From NCBI GenBank assembly GCA_900321335.1, contig ONVR01000001.1:1-5308 (forward strand): a DNA stretch of 5,308 bases. The letters are read 5' to 3'. The notes below the pieces were generated by a model. That model had not been told where the DNA came from and ran no database searches. It saw nothing but the letters and a program-made list of their open reading frames with translations. The DNA is from an uncultured Eubacteriales bacterium (GTDB taxonomy: Bacteria > Bacillota > Clostridia > Oscillospirales > Oscillospiraceae). Below, one piece after another: positions 1 through 5,308 of the stretch. The position numbers and the translations under genes were made by a program. Positions within the stretch are counted from its first letter, which is position 1. Each line of letters starts with the position of its first letter.

Positions 1-76
1 GCATGATCTTCCGGGTCGTATTCCCCCGTGAGCTGTAAATCATTTCATTTCAATATCCGAAAGGCAGGCATCCACT
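1..76 (+). other. metY upstream leader, possibly with the tail of an unidentified upstream gene
   Basis: This short stretch precedes metY. Two plus-strand frames are open from the window edge: one ends at a TAA at 36-38 (reading ...FRVVFPREL) and another at a TGA at 29-31. Either could be the last codons of an upstream gene, but neither is long enough to recognise. A weak purine-rich Shine-Dalgarno candidate, GAAAGG, lies at 59-64, 12 nt before the metY ATG; the AGG at 66-68 is an alternative at 8 nt. I see no convincing -35/-10 pair and no complete riboswitch here. The metY promoter, and any S-box or T-box control, would have to lie before position 1. Confidence 0.35.
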
Positions 77-1363
77 ATGAACCGTTCTATTGACACCAAC
101 TGCGTACAGGCCGGCTATGAGCCCAAATCCGGCGAGCCCAGAGTCCTTCCCATCGTCCAGAGCACCACGTACAAGTACGAGACCTCCGCGGACATGGCGA
201 AGCTCTTTGACTTTGAAGGCGAGGGATACTTCTACACCCGTCTGGCCAACCCCACCAACGACGCCGTGGCCGCCAAGATCACCGCTCTGGAGGGCGGCGT
301 CGCGGGCGTTCTCACCGCCTCCGGCATGGCGGCGACCTTCATGGCCGTGTTCAACATCGTCAGCTGCGGCGACCATATCGTCAGCTCCAACAGCATCTAC
401 GGCGGGACCTTCAACCTCTTTGCCGTGACCATGAAGCGCATGGGCATTGACGTGACCTTCGTCAGCCCCGACGCCACGGAAGAGGAACTCAACGCCGCTT
501 TCCGGCCCAACACCAAGGTCATGTTCGGCGAGTCCATCGCCAACCCGGCCCTGACGGTACTGGATATTGAGCTGTTCGCCAAGGTAGCCCACGCCCATGG
601 GGTGCCTCTGATCATCGACAACACCTTTGCCACTCCCATCAACTGCCGACCCTTCCAGTGGGGCGCCGACATCGTCGTTCACTCCACCAGCAAGTACATG
701 GACGGCCACGCCTGCGCCTTGGGCGGTGCCATCGTGGACAGCGGTCGTTTCGACTGGACGAAGTATCCGGAGAAATACGCCTGCCTGACCACCCCGGACG
801 AGAGCTACCACGGCATCGTATATACGGAAAAGTTCGGCGTGGAGATGGCCTATATCACCAAGCTCACCGCGCAGCTGATGCGGGATCTGGGGCCTGTTGC
901 CGCCCCCCACAACGCGTTTCTGCTCAATCTGGGGCTGGAGTCTCTCCACGTGCGGATCCCCCGGCACTGCGCAAACGCCCTTGCTGTGGCAAAATATCTC
1001 CAGGCCAACGAGGACGTGGCCTGGGTCCAGTATGCCGGTCTTCCGGGAGACAAGTACTATGAGCGGGCACAGAAATATATGCCCAACGGCACCTGCGGCG
1101 TGATCTCCTTCGGCCTGAAAAGCGGCCGGGCCGGCGCCGAGAAATTTATGGCCGGGCTGAAACTCGCCGCCATCGTCACCCACGTGGCCGACGCCAGGAC
1201 CTGTATCCTCCACCCCGCCAGCACCACCCACCGGCAGATGAGCGATCAGGAACTGCTGGACGCGGGTGTCCCCGGGGATATGATGCGCCTGTCCGTGGGC
1301 ATCGAGGACGTAAACGACATCATCGCGGACATTGAAAACGCCCTCGCGTGCGCACGAGGATAA
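77..1363 (+). CDS. metY: O-acetylhomoserine sulfhydrylase (O-acetylhomoserine aminocarboxypropyltransferase), Cys/Met-metabolism PLP enzyme
   Basis: This cytosolic PLP enzyme is expected to join O-acetyl-L-homoserine and sulfide to give L-homocysteine and acetate, the direct sulfhydrylation route to methionine. The 428 residues match the usual family length. The fold type I markers are in order: YTR at 53-55 (phosphate contacts from the partner subunit), SGMAA at 82-86, Tyr108 in SIYGGT (stacks on the PLP ring), Asp181 in IIDNTF (pyridine nitrogen), the Schiff-base Lys206 in HSTSK, HPASTTH at 379-385, and Arg404 in MRLSVGIED (substrate carboxylate). The start is supported by the family-typical opening DTNCVQAGY and by the lack of an in-frame start just upstream. 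The gene converges on the tRNA-Gln/gpsA side and ends 24 nt before a strong terminator. The family also contains cystathionine gamma-synthase and methionine gamma-lyase. The HVADARTCILHPASTTH stretch and the overall length favour the MetY branch, but exact substrate is inference. Confidence 0.86.
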   Translation: MNRSIDTNCVQAGYEPKSGEPRVLPIVQSTTYKYETSADMAKLFDFEGEGYFYTRLANPTNDAVAAKITALEGGVAGVLTASGMAATFMAVFNIVSCGDHIVSSNSIYGGTFNLFAVTMKRMGIDVTFVSPDATEEELNAAFRPNTKVMFGESIANPALTVLDIELFAKVAHAHGVPLIIDNTFATPINCRPFQWGADIVVHSTSKYMDGHACALGGAIVDSGRFDWTKYPEKYACLTTPDESYHGIVYTEKFGVEMAYITKLTAQLMRDLGPVAAPHNAFLLNLGLESLHVRIPRHCANALAVAKYLQANEDVAWVQYAGLPGDKYYERAQKYMPNGTCGVISFGLKSGRAGAEKFMAGLKLAAIVTHVADARTCILHPASTTHRQMSDQELLDAGVPGDMMRLSVGIEDVNDIIADIENALACARG

Positions 1364-1386
1364 AACATCTTATTGCAGAAATAAAG

Positions 1387-1423
1387 AAAAGCCTTGAAAA
1401 CACTTGCGTTTTCAAGGCTTTTT
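1387..1423. terminator. bidirectional intrinsic terminator shared by metY (+) and tRNA-Gln (-)
   Basis: A perfect 15-bp inverted repeat pairs 1387-1401 with 1408-1422 around the 6-nt loop ACTTGC. Its core is GCCTTGAAAAC/GTTTTCAAGGC. On the plus strand the GGC arm is followed by five T (1419-1423). On the minus strand it is followed by TTTTCTTTATTT (1390 down to 1379). Both directions therefore have a hairpin plus U-rich tail. The hairpin starts 24 nt after the metY stop and lies 4 nt beyond the CCA end of the tRNA, so one element closes both convergent units. Confidence 0.93.
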
Positions 1424-1427
1424 CCGT

Positions 1428-1501
1428 TGGCAGCGGATGAAGGATTCGAACCCTCACAGACGGAGTCAGAGTCCGGCGTGCTACCATTACACAAATCCGC
1501 T
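1428..1501 (-). tRNA. tRNA-Gln, anticodon CTG
   Basis: The minus strand folds into a complete 74-nt cloverleaf with encoded CCA (1428-1430). The acceptor stem is AGCGGAT/ATCCGCT (1495-1501 with 1432-1438). The D arm is GTGT/GCAC with loop AATGGTA. The anticodon loop is CTCTGAC with CTG at 1469-1467, which reads CAG codons. The variable loop is CTGT, and the T arm is GAGGG/CCTTC with loop TTCGAAT. Gln identity is supported by U35-G36, discriminator G73 (1431) and the weak A1-U72 first pair. One oddity is a C27-U43 mismatch at the top of the anticodon stem. The gene has its own promoter and terminator and lies downstream of, and co-directional with, gpsA. Confidence 0.96.
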
Positions 1502-1505
1502 ACGT

Positions 1506-1524
1506 TTGAGCCTCTGCGGCTCAA
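1506..1524 (-). other. stem-loop in the 5' leader of pre-tRNA-Gln
   Basis: In the minus-strand transcript a perfect 7-bp stem, TTGAGCC/GGCTCAA, encloses the 5-nt loop GCAGA. It ends 4 nt before the mature tRNA 5' end at 1501. The predicted transcription start, about 7 nt past the -10 box (around 1526-1528), is only 2-4 nt before the stem, so nearly the whole leader is this hairpin. No U-tract follows, so it is not an intrinsic terminator. Protection of the 5' end or presentation of the RNase P site is inference. Confidence 0.65.
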
Positions 1525-1533
1525 GCATGTGAT

Positions 1534-1562
1534 ATTATATCTGCTTTATCTGGAATTGTCAA
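1534..1562 (-). promoter_or_regulatory. full-consensus housekeeping sigma-70/sigma-A promoter for tRNA-Gln
   Basis: On the minus strand, TTGACA (1562-1557) is followed by exactly 17 bp and then TATAAT (1539-1534). All twelve hexamer positions match the consensus. The predicted start is around 1526-1528, giving a leader of about 25 nt before the tRNA. The -35 box begins 36 nt after the gpsA stop, so the tRNA can be transcribed independently of the upstream operon. Confidence 0.93.
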
Positions 1563-1598
1563 GGGCTTTTTCGGGATTCCGTAAAAAAACTGTATTCC

Positions 1599-2588
1599 TC
1601 AGAATTCCGCCCGCCGCTGACGGGTCATCAGCTCCTCGGCGATGGTCCCAACCGGCTTATCTTCATACAGCAGACTGTACATCTGCCGGGTGATGGGCAT
1701 GTCCACGTGGACCTTTTCCGACAGATCCATTGCCGCCTTGGTGGCGTAATAGCCCTCCACCACTGCGCCCACCTGGCGCATGGCCTCCCCAACGGGTACG
1801 CCCTTGCCGATGAGCACCCCGGCCCGCCTGTTTCTGGAGTGGCGGGAGGTGCAGGTGACGATCAGATCGCCCACGCCGGCAAGACCCAGCATGGTCTCTC
1901 GCCTGCCGCCCATGGCCGCGCACAGATCCGCGATTTCCGCAAGGCCCCGGGTCATAAGCATGGCCAGGGTATTGTCGCCGTAGCCCATACCGTCACAGAT
2001 CCCCGCGCCCAGGGCGATAATATTCTTCATGGCCGCCCCCAGCTCGACCCCCACCACGTCGTCGGAGGTGTAGACCCGAAACCGCTCGTTCATGAAGATA
2101 TCCTGGACCGCTTTGGCAACCGCCTCGTCCTCGGAGGCCGCCACACAACCTGTGAGGATCCCCCGGCCGACCTCCTCCGCGTGTGAAGGACCGGACAGAG
2201 AGGCGATACGGGCCTTCTCCCCCAACTCCCGCCGGAGGATCTGGGAAAAGCGAAGAGAGGTGTCCTTCTCGATACCCTTGGAGATACACACCACAATGCA
2301 ATCGTCGGACAGGCGGCCCCGAAGCCGCGCCGCCGTCTGGCTCACGGCGAAGGACGGCGTGGCCATGACCGCCACGTCAATGTCCGCCACCGCCGCGTCA
2401 AAATCCGCGGTGACGTTCACGCTCTCCGGGATCACAACGCCGGGCAGCAGCGGATTGATCCGCTTGCGGCAGATGACGTTGGCCTCGTCCTGCATATAGG
2501 ACCAGAGGGTGACCTCATGGCCGTTGGAATCCAGCAGCACGGCGACAGCCGTACCCCAGCTGCCGCTGCCGAAGATGGAAACTTTCAT
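1599..2588 (-). CDS. gpsA: NAD(P)H-dependent sn-glycerol-3-phosphate dehydrogenase
   Basis: GpsA reduces dihydroxyacetone phosphate to sn-glycerol-3-phosphate, the backbone precursor of membrane phospholipids, in the cytosol. The 329 residues are typical for the family. The N-terminal Rossmann motif GSGSWGT is at 7-13 (GxGxxG type). The middle markers are ATPS at 76-79, SKGIE at 103-107 and LSGPSHAEEV at 131-140. The helical C-terminal catalytic domain carries the conserved Lys188 in GAAMKNIIALGAG, GLAGVGDL at 235-242, TSRHSRNRR near 247-255, and VVEGY at 277-281. The ATG is fixed by AAGGAG at 2602-2597 with 8-nt spacing and by alignment of the Rossmann start. It overlaps the plsY stop by 4 nt and supplies the substrate of PlsY. 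No strong terminator follows it. Only a run of seven T (1589-1583 on this strand) without a good stem is visible before the tRNA promoter. Confidence 0.97.
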   Translation of the reverse strand: MKVSIFGSGSWGTAVAVLLDSNGHEVTLWSYMQDEANVICRKRINPLLPGVVIPESVNVTADFDAAVADIDVAVMATPSFAVSQTAARLRGRLSDDCIVVCISKGIEKDTSLRFSQILRRELGEKARIASLSGPSHAEEVGRGILTGCVAASEDEAVAKAVQDIFMNERFRVYTSDDVVGVELGAAMKNIIALGAGICDGMGYGDNTLAMLMTRGLAEIADLCAAMGGRRETMLGLAGVGDLIVTCTSRHSRNRRAGVLIGKGVPVGEAMRQVGAVVEGYYATKAAMDLSEKVHVDMPITRQMYSLLYEDKPVGTIAEELMTRQRRAEF

Positions 2589-2602
2589 TCTTTTTTCTCC
2601 TT
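2585..2602 (-). promoter_or_regulatory. plsY-gpsA overlap with internal ribosome binding site
   Basis: The gpsA ATG (2588-2586) and the plsY TGA (2587-2585) share the ATGA sequence. The gpsA Shine-Dalgarno AAGGAG (2602-2597) lies inside the lysine- and glutamate-rich final codons of plsY. Ribosomes finishing plsY stop on top of the gpsA start, which suggests termination-reinitiation coupling. The coupling itself is inferred from the arrangement. Confidence 0.85.
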
Positions 2603-3214
2603 GTGAAACTGCAGCTTTGACTCCTGTCCGTGCAGGAGCTTCCAGATATTCTTATGATGCCGGCAGACCAGAAGCAGCCCGCTCAGCGCGGCCAGGATCA
2701 GCGTATAGGTGTCCCCCACCCCCAGGGCCGCTACGGCAACGGGATAGGCGATGCCGGCGGCAATGGACCCCAGGGACACGTAGCGGGTCAGCAGCACGCA
2801 CAGCAAAAAACAGCCCCAGGCGATCAGCGCCACACGCCAGTCCACGAAAAACAGCACCGTGCCGCCCGCCAGAACGGTCTTGCCCCCCTGAAACTCGTAG
2901 TACACGGGGAAGGCATGCCCCAGCATGACGAACAGGCCGCTCCAGACGGCGCCGGTATCCGCAAGGCCGAAGAAGTGTCCTGCGATCAGCCGGGTGGCGA
3001 TCACGGGCAGCACCGTTTTCAGCACGTCGATGATGATCACCACCGCGGCGCTCTTCCAGCCGAACACACGCTGATAGTTGGTCAGCCCGGCGTTGCCGCT
3101 GCCAAGCTGGCGGATGTCCTTATGATAGTAGTATTTGGAGGCGATGATCGCGCCGTTGACGGCTCCCGACAGATAGGAAATCACCGCGCTGCATACCAGA
3201 ACAAGCCAAAGCAT
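2585..3214 (-). CDS. plsY: acyl-phosphate:glycerol-3-phosphate acyltransferase PlsY (integral membrane)
   Basis: PlsY transfers a fatty acyl group from acyl-phosphate (made by PlsX) to sn-glycerol-3-phosphate, giving 1-acyl-glycerol-3-phosphate, the first committed step of phospholipid synthesis in most Gram-positive bacteria. The 209 residues are hydrophobic, with membrane segments roughly at 1-25, 55-78, 88-105, 118-142 and 150-185. The three PlsY signature loops are present: GSGNAGLTN (38-46), GHAFPVY...GGK (99-112), and HHKNIWKLLHGQE (186-198). Deviations from the usual signatures are Leu44 where Ala is common and GGKTV where GGKGV is usual. The tail from 197 is charged (KLQFHKEKKE) and contains the gpsA ribosome binding site. 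The ATG is preceded by AAAGGAG (3233-3227) at a long 12-nt spacing, with no alternative in-frame start nearby. It follows der after 43 nt. Confidence 0.95.
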   Translation of the reverse strand: MLWLVLVCSAVISYLSGAVNGAIIASKYYYHKDIRQLGSGNAGLTNYQRVFGWKSAAVVIIIDVLKTVLPVIATRLIAGHFFGLADTGAVWSGLFVMLGHAFPVYYEFQGGKTVLAGGTVLFFVDWRVALIAWGCFLLCVLLTRYVSLGSIAAGIAYPVAVAALGVGDTYTLILAALSGLLLVCRHHKNIWKLLHGQESKLQFHKEKKE

Positions 3215-3226
3215 CTGTGAACCGTA

Positions 3227-3233
3227 CTCCTTT
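3227..3233 (-). promoter_or_regulatory. plsY ribosome binding site with long spacing
   Basis: AAAGGAG on the minus strand lies 12 nt before the plsY ATG at 3214-3212, longer than the 6 and 8 nt seen for der and gpsA. No ATG, GTG or TTG lies in frame between the site and that ATG, so the start choice stands. The 43-nt der-plsY gap (3215-3257) holds this site and no terminator hairpin, consistent with co-transcription. Confidence 0.75.
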
Positions 3234-3257
3234 ATAATCCAATGAAAATGAAAGGGG

Positions 3258-4586
3258 TCAATACTCCTTGTCGCCCTTCTGTCGGATGATCAGACGGATG
3301 GGGGTGCCCTCCAGCCCGAAGACGCCCCGGATCTGGTTTTCCAGATACCGCTGATAGGAAAAGTGGAACAGCTGTGCGTCGTTGCAGAAGCAGACGAATG
3401 TGGGCGGCCGGATGCCCACCTGGGTCATGTAGTAGATCTTCAGCCGGCGCCCCTTGTCTGTGGGTGGCTGTACCCGGGCGGTGGCGTCCGCCAGAACGTT
3501 GTTGAGCATGCCCGTGGTGATGCGCATGGCCGCCTGGTCGTTTACAAAGTTGATCAGCTCAAAGAGCCGGTCCACCCGCTGCCCCGTCATGGCCGAGATA
3601 AACAAAATGGGGGCATAGCTCATAAAGCTCAGATCCCGGCGCATGTCGGCGCGCATTTTGTCCATGGTCTTGCCGTCTTTTTCCACTGCATCCCACTTGT
3701 TGACAACGATGATGCTGGCCTTGCCGGCCTCGTGGGCCAGTCCGGCCACCTTGGTGTCCTGCTCCGTCACGCCCTGACAGGCGTCGATCATGATGACGCA
3801 GACCTGGGAGCGTTCAATGGCCATTTGGGCCCGGAGTACGCTGTACTTTTCGATCCTGTCGTCCACCCGGGATTTCCGCCGGATGCCCGCCGTGTCGATA
3901 AAGACGTACTTGCCCTGTTCGTTTTCAAAGTAGCTGTCGATGGCGTCACGGGTGGTGCCCGCCACGTTGCTGACGATGACCCGGTTCTCCCCCAGGATCC
4001 TGTTGGTCAGGGAGGACTTGCCCACGTTGGGCTTGCCGATGATCGCCACGCTGATCACGTCCTCCCGCTCCTCCAGTTCGGATTCCGGCGGGAAGTGCCT
4101 GACACACGCACTGAGAAGATCGCCGGTGCCGTGTCCGTGGACTGCGGAGACGCCAATGGGATCTCCCATCCCCAGGGAGTAAAACTCGTAGATATCCGGG
4201 TTCACGGGCCCTGTGGCGTCCATCTTGTTGACGGCCAGCACCACGGGCTTTCCCGACCGCAGAAGCATATTGGCCACCTCGTGATCCGCGGCAGTGACGC
4301 CCGTTGTGATGTCGGTAACGAAGACGATCACGTCAGCGGTGTCAATGGCGAGCATGGCCTGCTCCCGCATGAACAACAGTATTTCATTGTCCGTGGAGGG
4401 CTCGATGCCCCCCGTATCCACCAGGTCAAACGCCCGCCCCTCCCAGTCAGAGGATGCGTACAGGCGGTCTCTCGTCACGCCGGGGGTGTCCTCCACGATG
4501 GCAAGGCGTTTGCCCACCAGCCGGTTGAACAACATGGATTTTCCCACGTTGGGGCGCCCCACGATGGCGATTAGCGGTTTTGGCAT
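3258..4586 (-). CDS. der: ribosome biogenesis GTPase Der (EngA)
   Basis: Der is an essential cytosolic GTPase with two tandem G domains that works in late assembly of the 50S ribosomal subunit. The 442 residues fit the family. G domain 1 shows GRPNVGKS (10-17), DTPGVTRD (33-40), DTGG (57-60), NKMD (120-123) and the SAVHGHG G5 region (147-153). G domain 2 shows GKPNVGKS (184-191), the G2 stretch AGTTRD (209-214), DTAGIRRK (231-238), NKWD (296-299) and SAMTGQ (331-336). A KH-like domain follows from about 350, with GRRLKIYYMTQVG at 379-391 and PIRLIIRQK near the end. The ATG has GAGGAG at 4598-4593, 6 nt upstream. The stop of the DUF512 gene lies 13 nt before the start, so the two are almost certainly co-transcribed. 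Confidence 0.98.
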   Translation of the reverse strand: MPKPLIAIVGRPNVGKSMLFNRLVGKRLAIVEDTPGVTRDRLYASSDWEGRAFDLVDTGGIEPSTDNEILLFMREQAMLAIDTADVIVFVTDITTGVTAADHEVANMLLRSGKPVVLAVNKMDATGPVNPDIYEFYSLGMGDPIGVSAVHGHGTGDLLSACVRHFPPESELEEREDVISVAIIGKPNVGKSSLTNRILGENRVIVSNVAGTTRDAIDSYFENEQGKYVFIDTAGIRRKSRVDDRIEKYSVLRAQMAIERSQVCVIMIDACQGVTEQDTKVAGLAHEAGKASIIVVNKWDAVEKDGKTMDKMRADMRRDLSFMSYAPILFISAMTGQRVDRLFELINFVNDQAAMRITTGMLNNVLADATARVQPPTDKGRRLKIYYMTQVGIRPPTFVCFCNDAQLFHFSYQRYLENQIRGVFGLEGTPIRLIIRQKGDKEY

Positions 4587-4592
4587 GGTTAA

Positions 4593-4598
4593 CTCCTC
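4593..4598 (-). promoter_or_regulatory. der ribosome binding site
   Basis: GAGGAG on the minus strand is centred in the 13-nt gap between the DUF512 stop (4602-4600) and the der ATG (4586-4584), with 6-nt spacing. It fixes the der start, and no room remains for a separate promoter in the gap. Confidence 0.85.
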
Positions 4599-4599
4599 T

Positions 4600-5308
4600 C
4601 TAATATCCGTTCATGGCGGCGGCCAGATCGCCGCCGTCCTGCTCCACGACCCGCACGGGGACGCCAAGCTTTTCCGAAAGTTCCGGCAACGTCACGTCGT
4701 CGAGAAAAACGCCCTCCCCCTGCCGAAGCATATTCCGGGGGATCAGCAGGCGCTTTCCCAGCTCTTTGCCGGTCAGCTGCCGGATAATGTCTCCTCCCGT
4801 GACCAGACCGGCCACGTCGATGGTATGTCCGAAGAAATCGTTGACCACCGGGTAGATCGTTCCCCGAATGGCCGGGGCACGCCGGGCGGCTTTCTCCGCA
4901 AGGCTGCGGATAAACGGCGCCGCCGACACCCCGGTCGCCACGGAAAACTCACACAGATCCCCGGGCGTCAGTTCCTCGTAGGCCGCATCAAACTCCGTGA
5001 TGAGCAGCCGCATCAGCCCCACGCCGTTTTCCAGCTGGGGATAGTCCTCATAAAACTCGTCCTCCGGCAGAGGCAGCCCCGCCTTGAGGTACATCTCGTC
5101 GGCGCAGAAGAAGATCCGGGAACCGCAACGCTCCAGACACGCCTCGCCGTATGCCTCCACCTGCCGGACCGTCTCCAGAGCGCGCTCCCGGTCAAAGGGC
5201 GTCAGCTCACAAAGGCCCTGCCGGTGCTTTGTCAGCCCCACGGGGACGATGGATACGCTGGGCACCTGGGGATACAGGGCCGCCAGATCCTCCATGGTCT
5301 TTTGGAGC
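4600..5308 (-). CDS. DUF512-domain protein (putative Fe-S / radical-SAM-like), C-terminal part only
   Basis: The frame is open through the window edge. Codons before the ATG at 5295 read LQKT, so that ATG is an internal Met and the true start lies outside. Visible are 231 residues from that Met plus four more. The family is recognised from SIVPVGLTKHRQGL (15-28), the conserved ADEMYLKAG (65-73), LENGVGLMRLL (88-98), VVNDFFGHTIDVAGLVTGGDI (150-170), and the terminal block RNMLRQGEGVFLDDVT (187-202) then LSEKLGVPVRVV. Known relatives are about 430-450 residues long, with an N-terminal PDZ-like region and a cysteine cluster in the missing half. The visible part has no CxxxCxxC motif, so the Fe-S assignment rests on family knowledge. 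The biochemical function is unknown. Frequent location directly before der in Clostridia fits the 13-nt spacing here. Confidence 0.87.
   Translation of the reverse strand, partial: LQKTMEDLAALYPQVPSVSIVPVGLTKHRQGLCELTPFDRERALETVRQVEAYGEACLERCGSRIFFCADEMYLKAGLPLPEDEFYEDYPQLENGVGLMRLLITEFDAAYEELTPGDLCEFSVATGVSAAPFIRSLAEKAARRAPAIRGTIYPVVNDFFGHTIDVAGLVTGGDIIRQLTGKELGKRLLIPRNMLRQGEGVFLDDVTLPELSEKLGVPVRVVEQDGGDLAAAMNGY

Noticed and set aside
86..94. ATTGACACC inside metY as a -35 box.
   Set aside because: It lies within the coding sequence after the start codon, with no matching -10 and no downstream gene it could serve.
50..1231. A 393-codon open frame on the minus strand opposite metY.
   Set aside because: It is the antisense shadow of metY in GC-rich sequence. 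It is rich in Gly, Val and His, matches no recognisable family, and is incompatible with the strongly supported plus-strand gene.
1246..1524. A 92-codon minus-strand frame reading ADLCNGSTPDSDSVCEGSNPSS.
   Set aside because: It is the sense reading of the tRNA-Gln sequence followed by metY antisense. It is a known kind of tRNA-derived spurious ORF.
1506..1524. The 7-bp inverted repeat as a terminator or an operator.
   Set aside because: It lacks a T-tract in either direction and lies downstream of the predicted start. A leader stem-loop is the simpler reading, though a repressor site is not formally excluded.
1583..1589. T-run after gpsA as an intrinsic terminator.
   Set aside because: No stable GC-rich stem precedes it on the minus strand. 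Only a 4-bp stem across the stop codon is possible.
1394..1693. A 99-codon plus-strand frame reading FEPSQTESESGVLPLHKSA in its middle.
   Set aside because: That stretch is the complement of the tRNA-Gln gene read as protein, a common false hypothetical gene. The frame also crosses the terminator, the promoter and the gpsA 3' end.
1707..2186. Plus-strand frames opposite gpsA (and similar ones opposite plsY at 2630-3220).
   Set aside because: They are antisense shadows without family motifs, and the minus-strand genes are complete and well supported.
3363..4574. A 403-codon open frame on the plus strand opposite der.
   Set aside because: It mirrors the codon structure of der and has His/Gly/Val/Asp-rich low-information composition. 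All GTPase motifs are on the minus strand.

Overview
The window reads as an ordinary housekeeping segment of a GC-rich Clostridia-type Firmicute. An Oscillospiraceae-like gut anaerobe is my best guess, inferred from gene order and protein flavour rather than from any search. The reasons are the order DUF512 radical-SAM protein, der, plsY, gpsA, the AAGGAG-type ribosome binding sites, and the acyl-phosphate-dependent PlsY in place of PlsB. I see no mobile element, CRISPR array, phage gene or recognisable novel system.

Layout. Positions 1-76 are the leader of metY, with at most the last few codons of an unknown upstream gene. Positions 77-1363 (+) encode a PLP-dependent O-acetylhomoserine sulfhydrylase (MetY). 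Positions 1364-1598 form a compact AT-richer convergent intergenic region. It holds a 15-bp bidirectional terminator (1387-1423), a tRNA-Gln(CUG) gene on the minus strand (1428-1501), a short hairpin in the tRNA 5' leader (1506-1524) and a full-consensus sigma-70/sigma-A promoter (TTGACA, 17 bp, TATAAT; 1534-1562). From 1599 to the window end, everything lies on the minus strand and reads as one operon. In transcription order it is a 5'-truncated DUF512 protein, der, plsY and gpsA.

How the genes fit together. GpsA makes sn-glycerol-3-phosphate and PlsY acylates it to lysophosphatidate, so the last two genes form consecutive steps at the entrance of phospholipid synthesis. Their reading frames overlap by 4 nt (ATGA), which suggests translational coupling. 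Der is a tandem GTPase for 50S ribosome assembly, and the DUF512 protein is a poorly understood putative Fe-S/radical-SAM-like protein. MetY is a separate convergent unit for methionine/homocysteine synthesis. The tRNA-Gln unit is self-contained: its own promoter, about 25 nt of leader, the tRNA with encoded CCA, and the terminator shared with metY.
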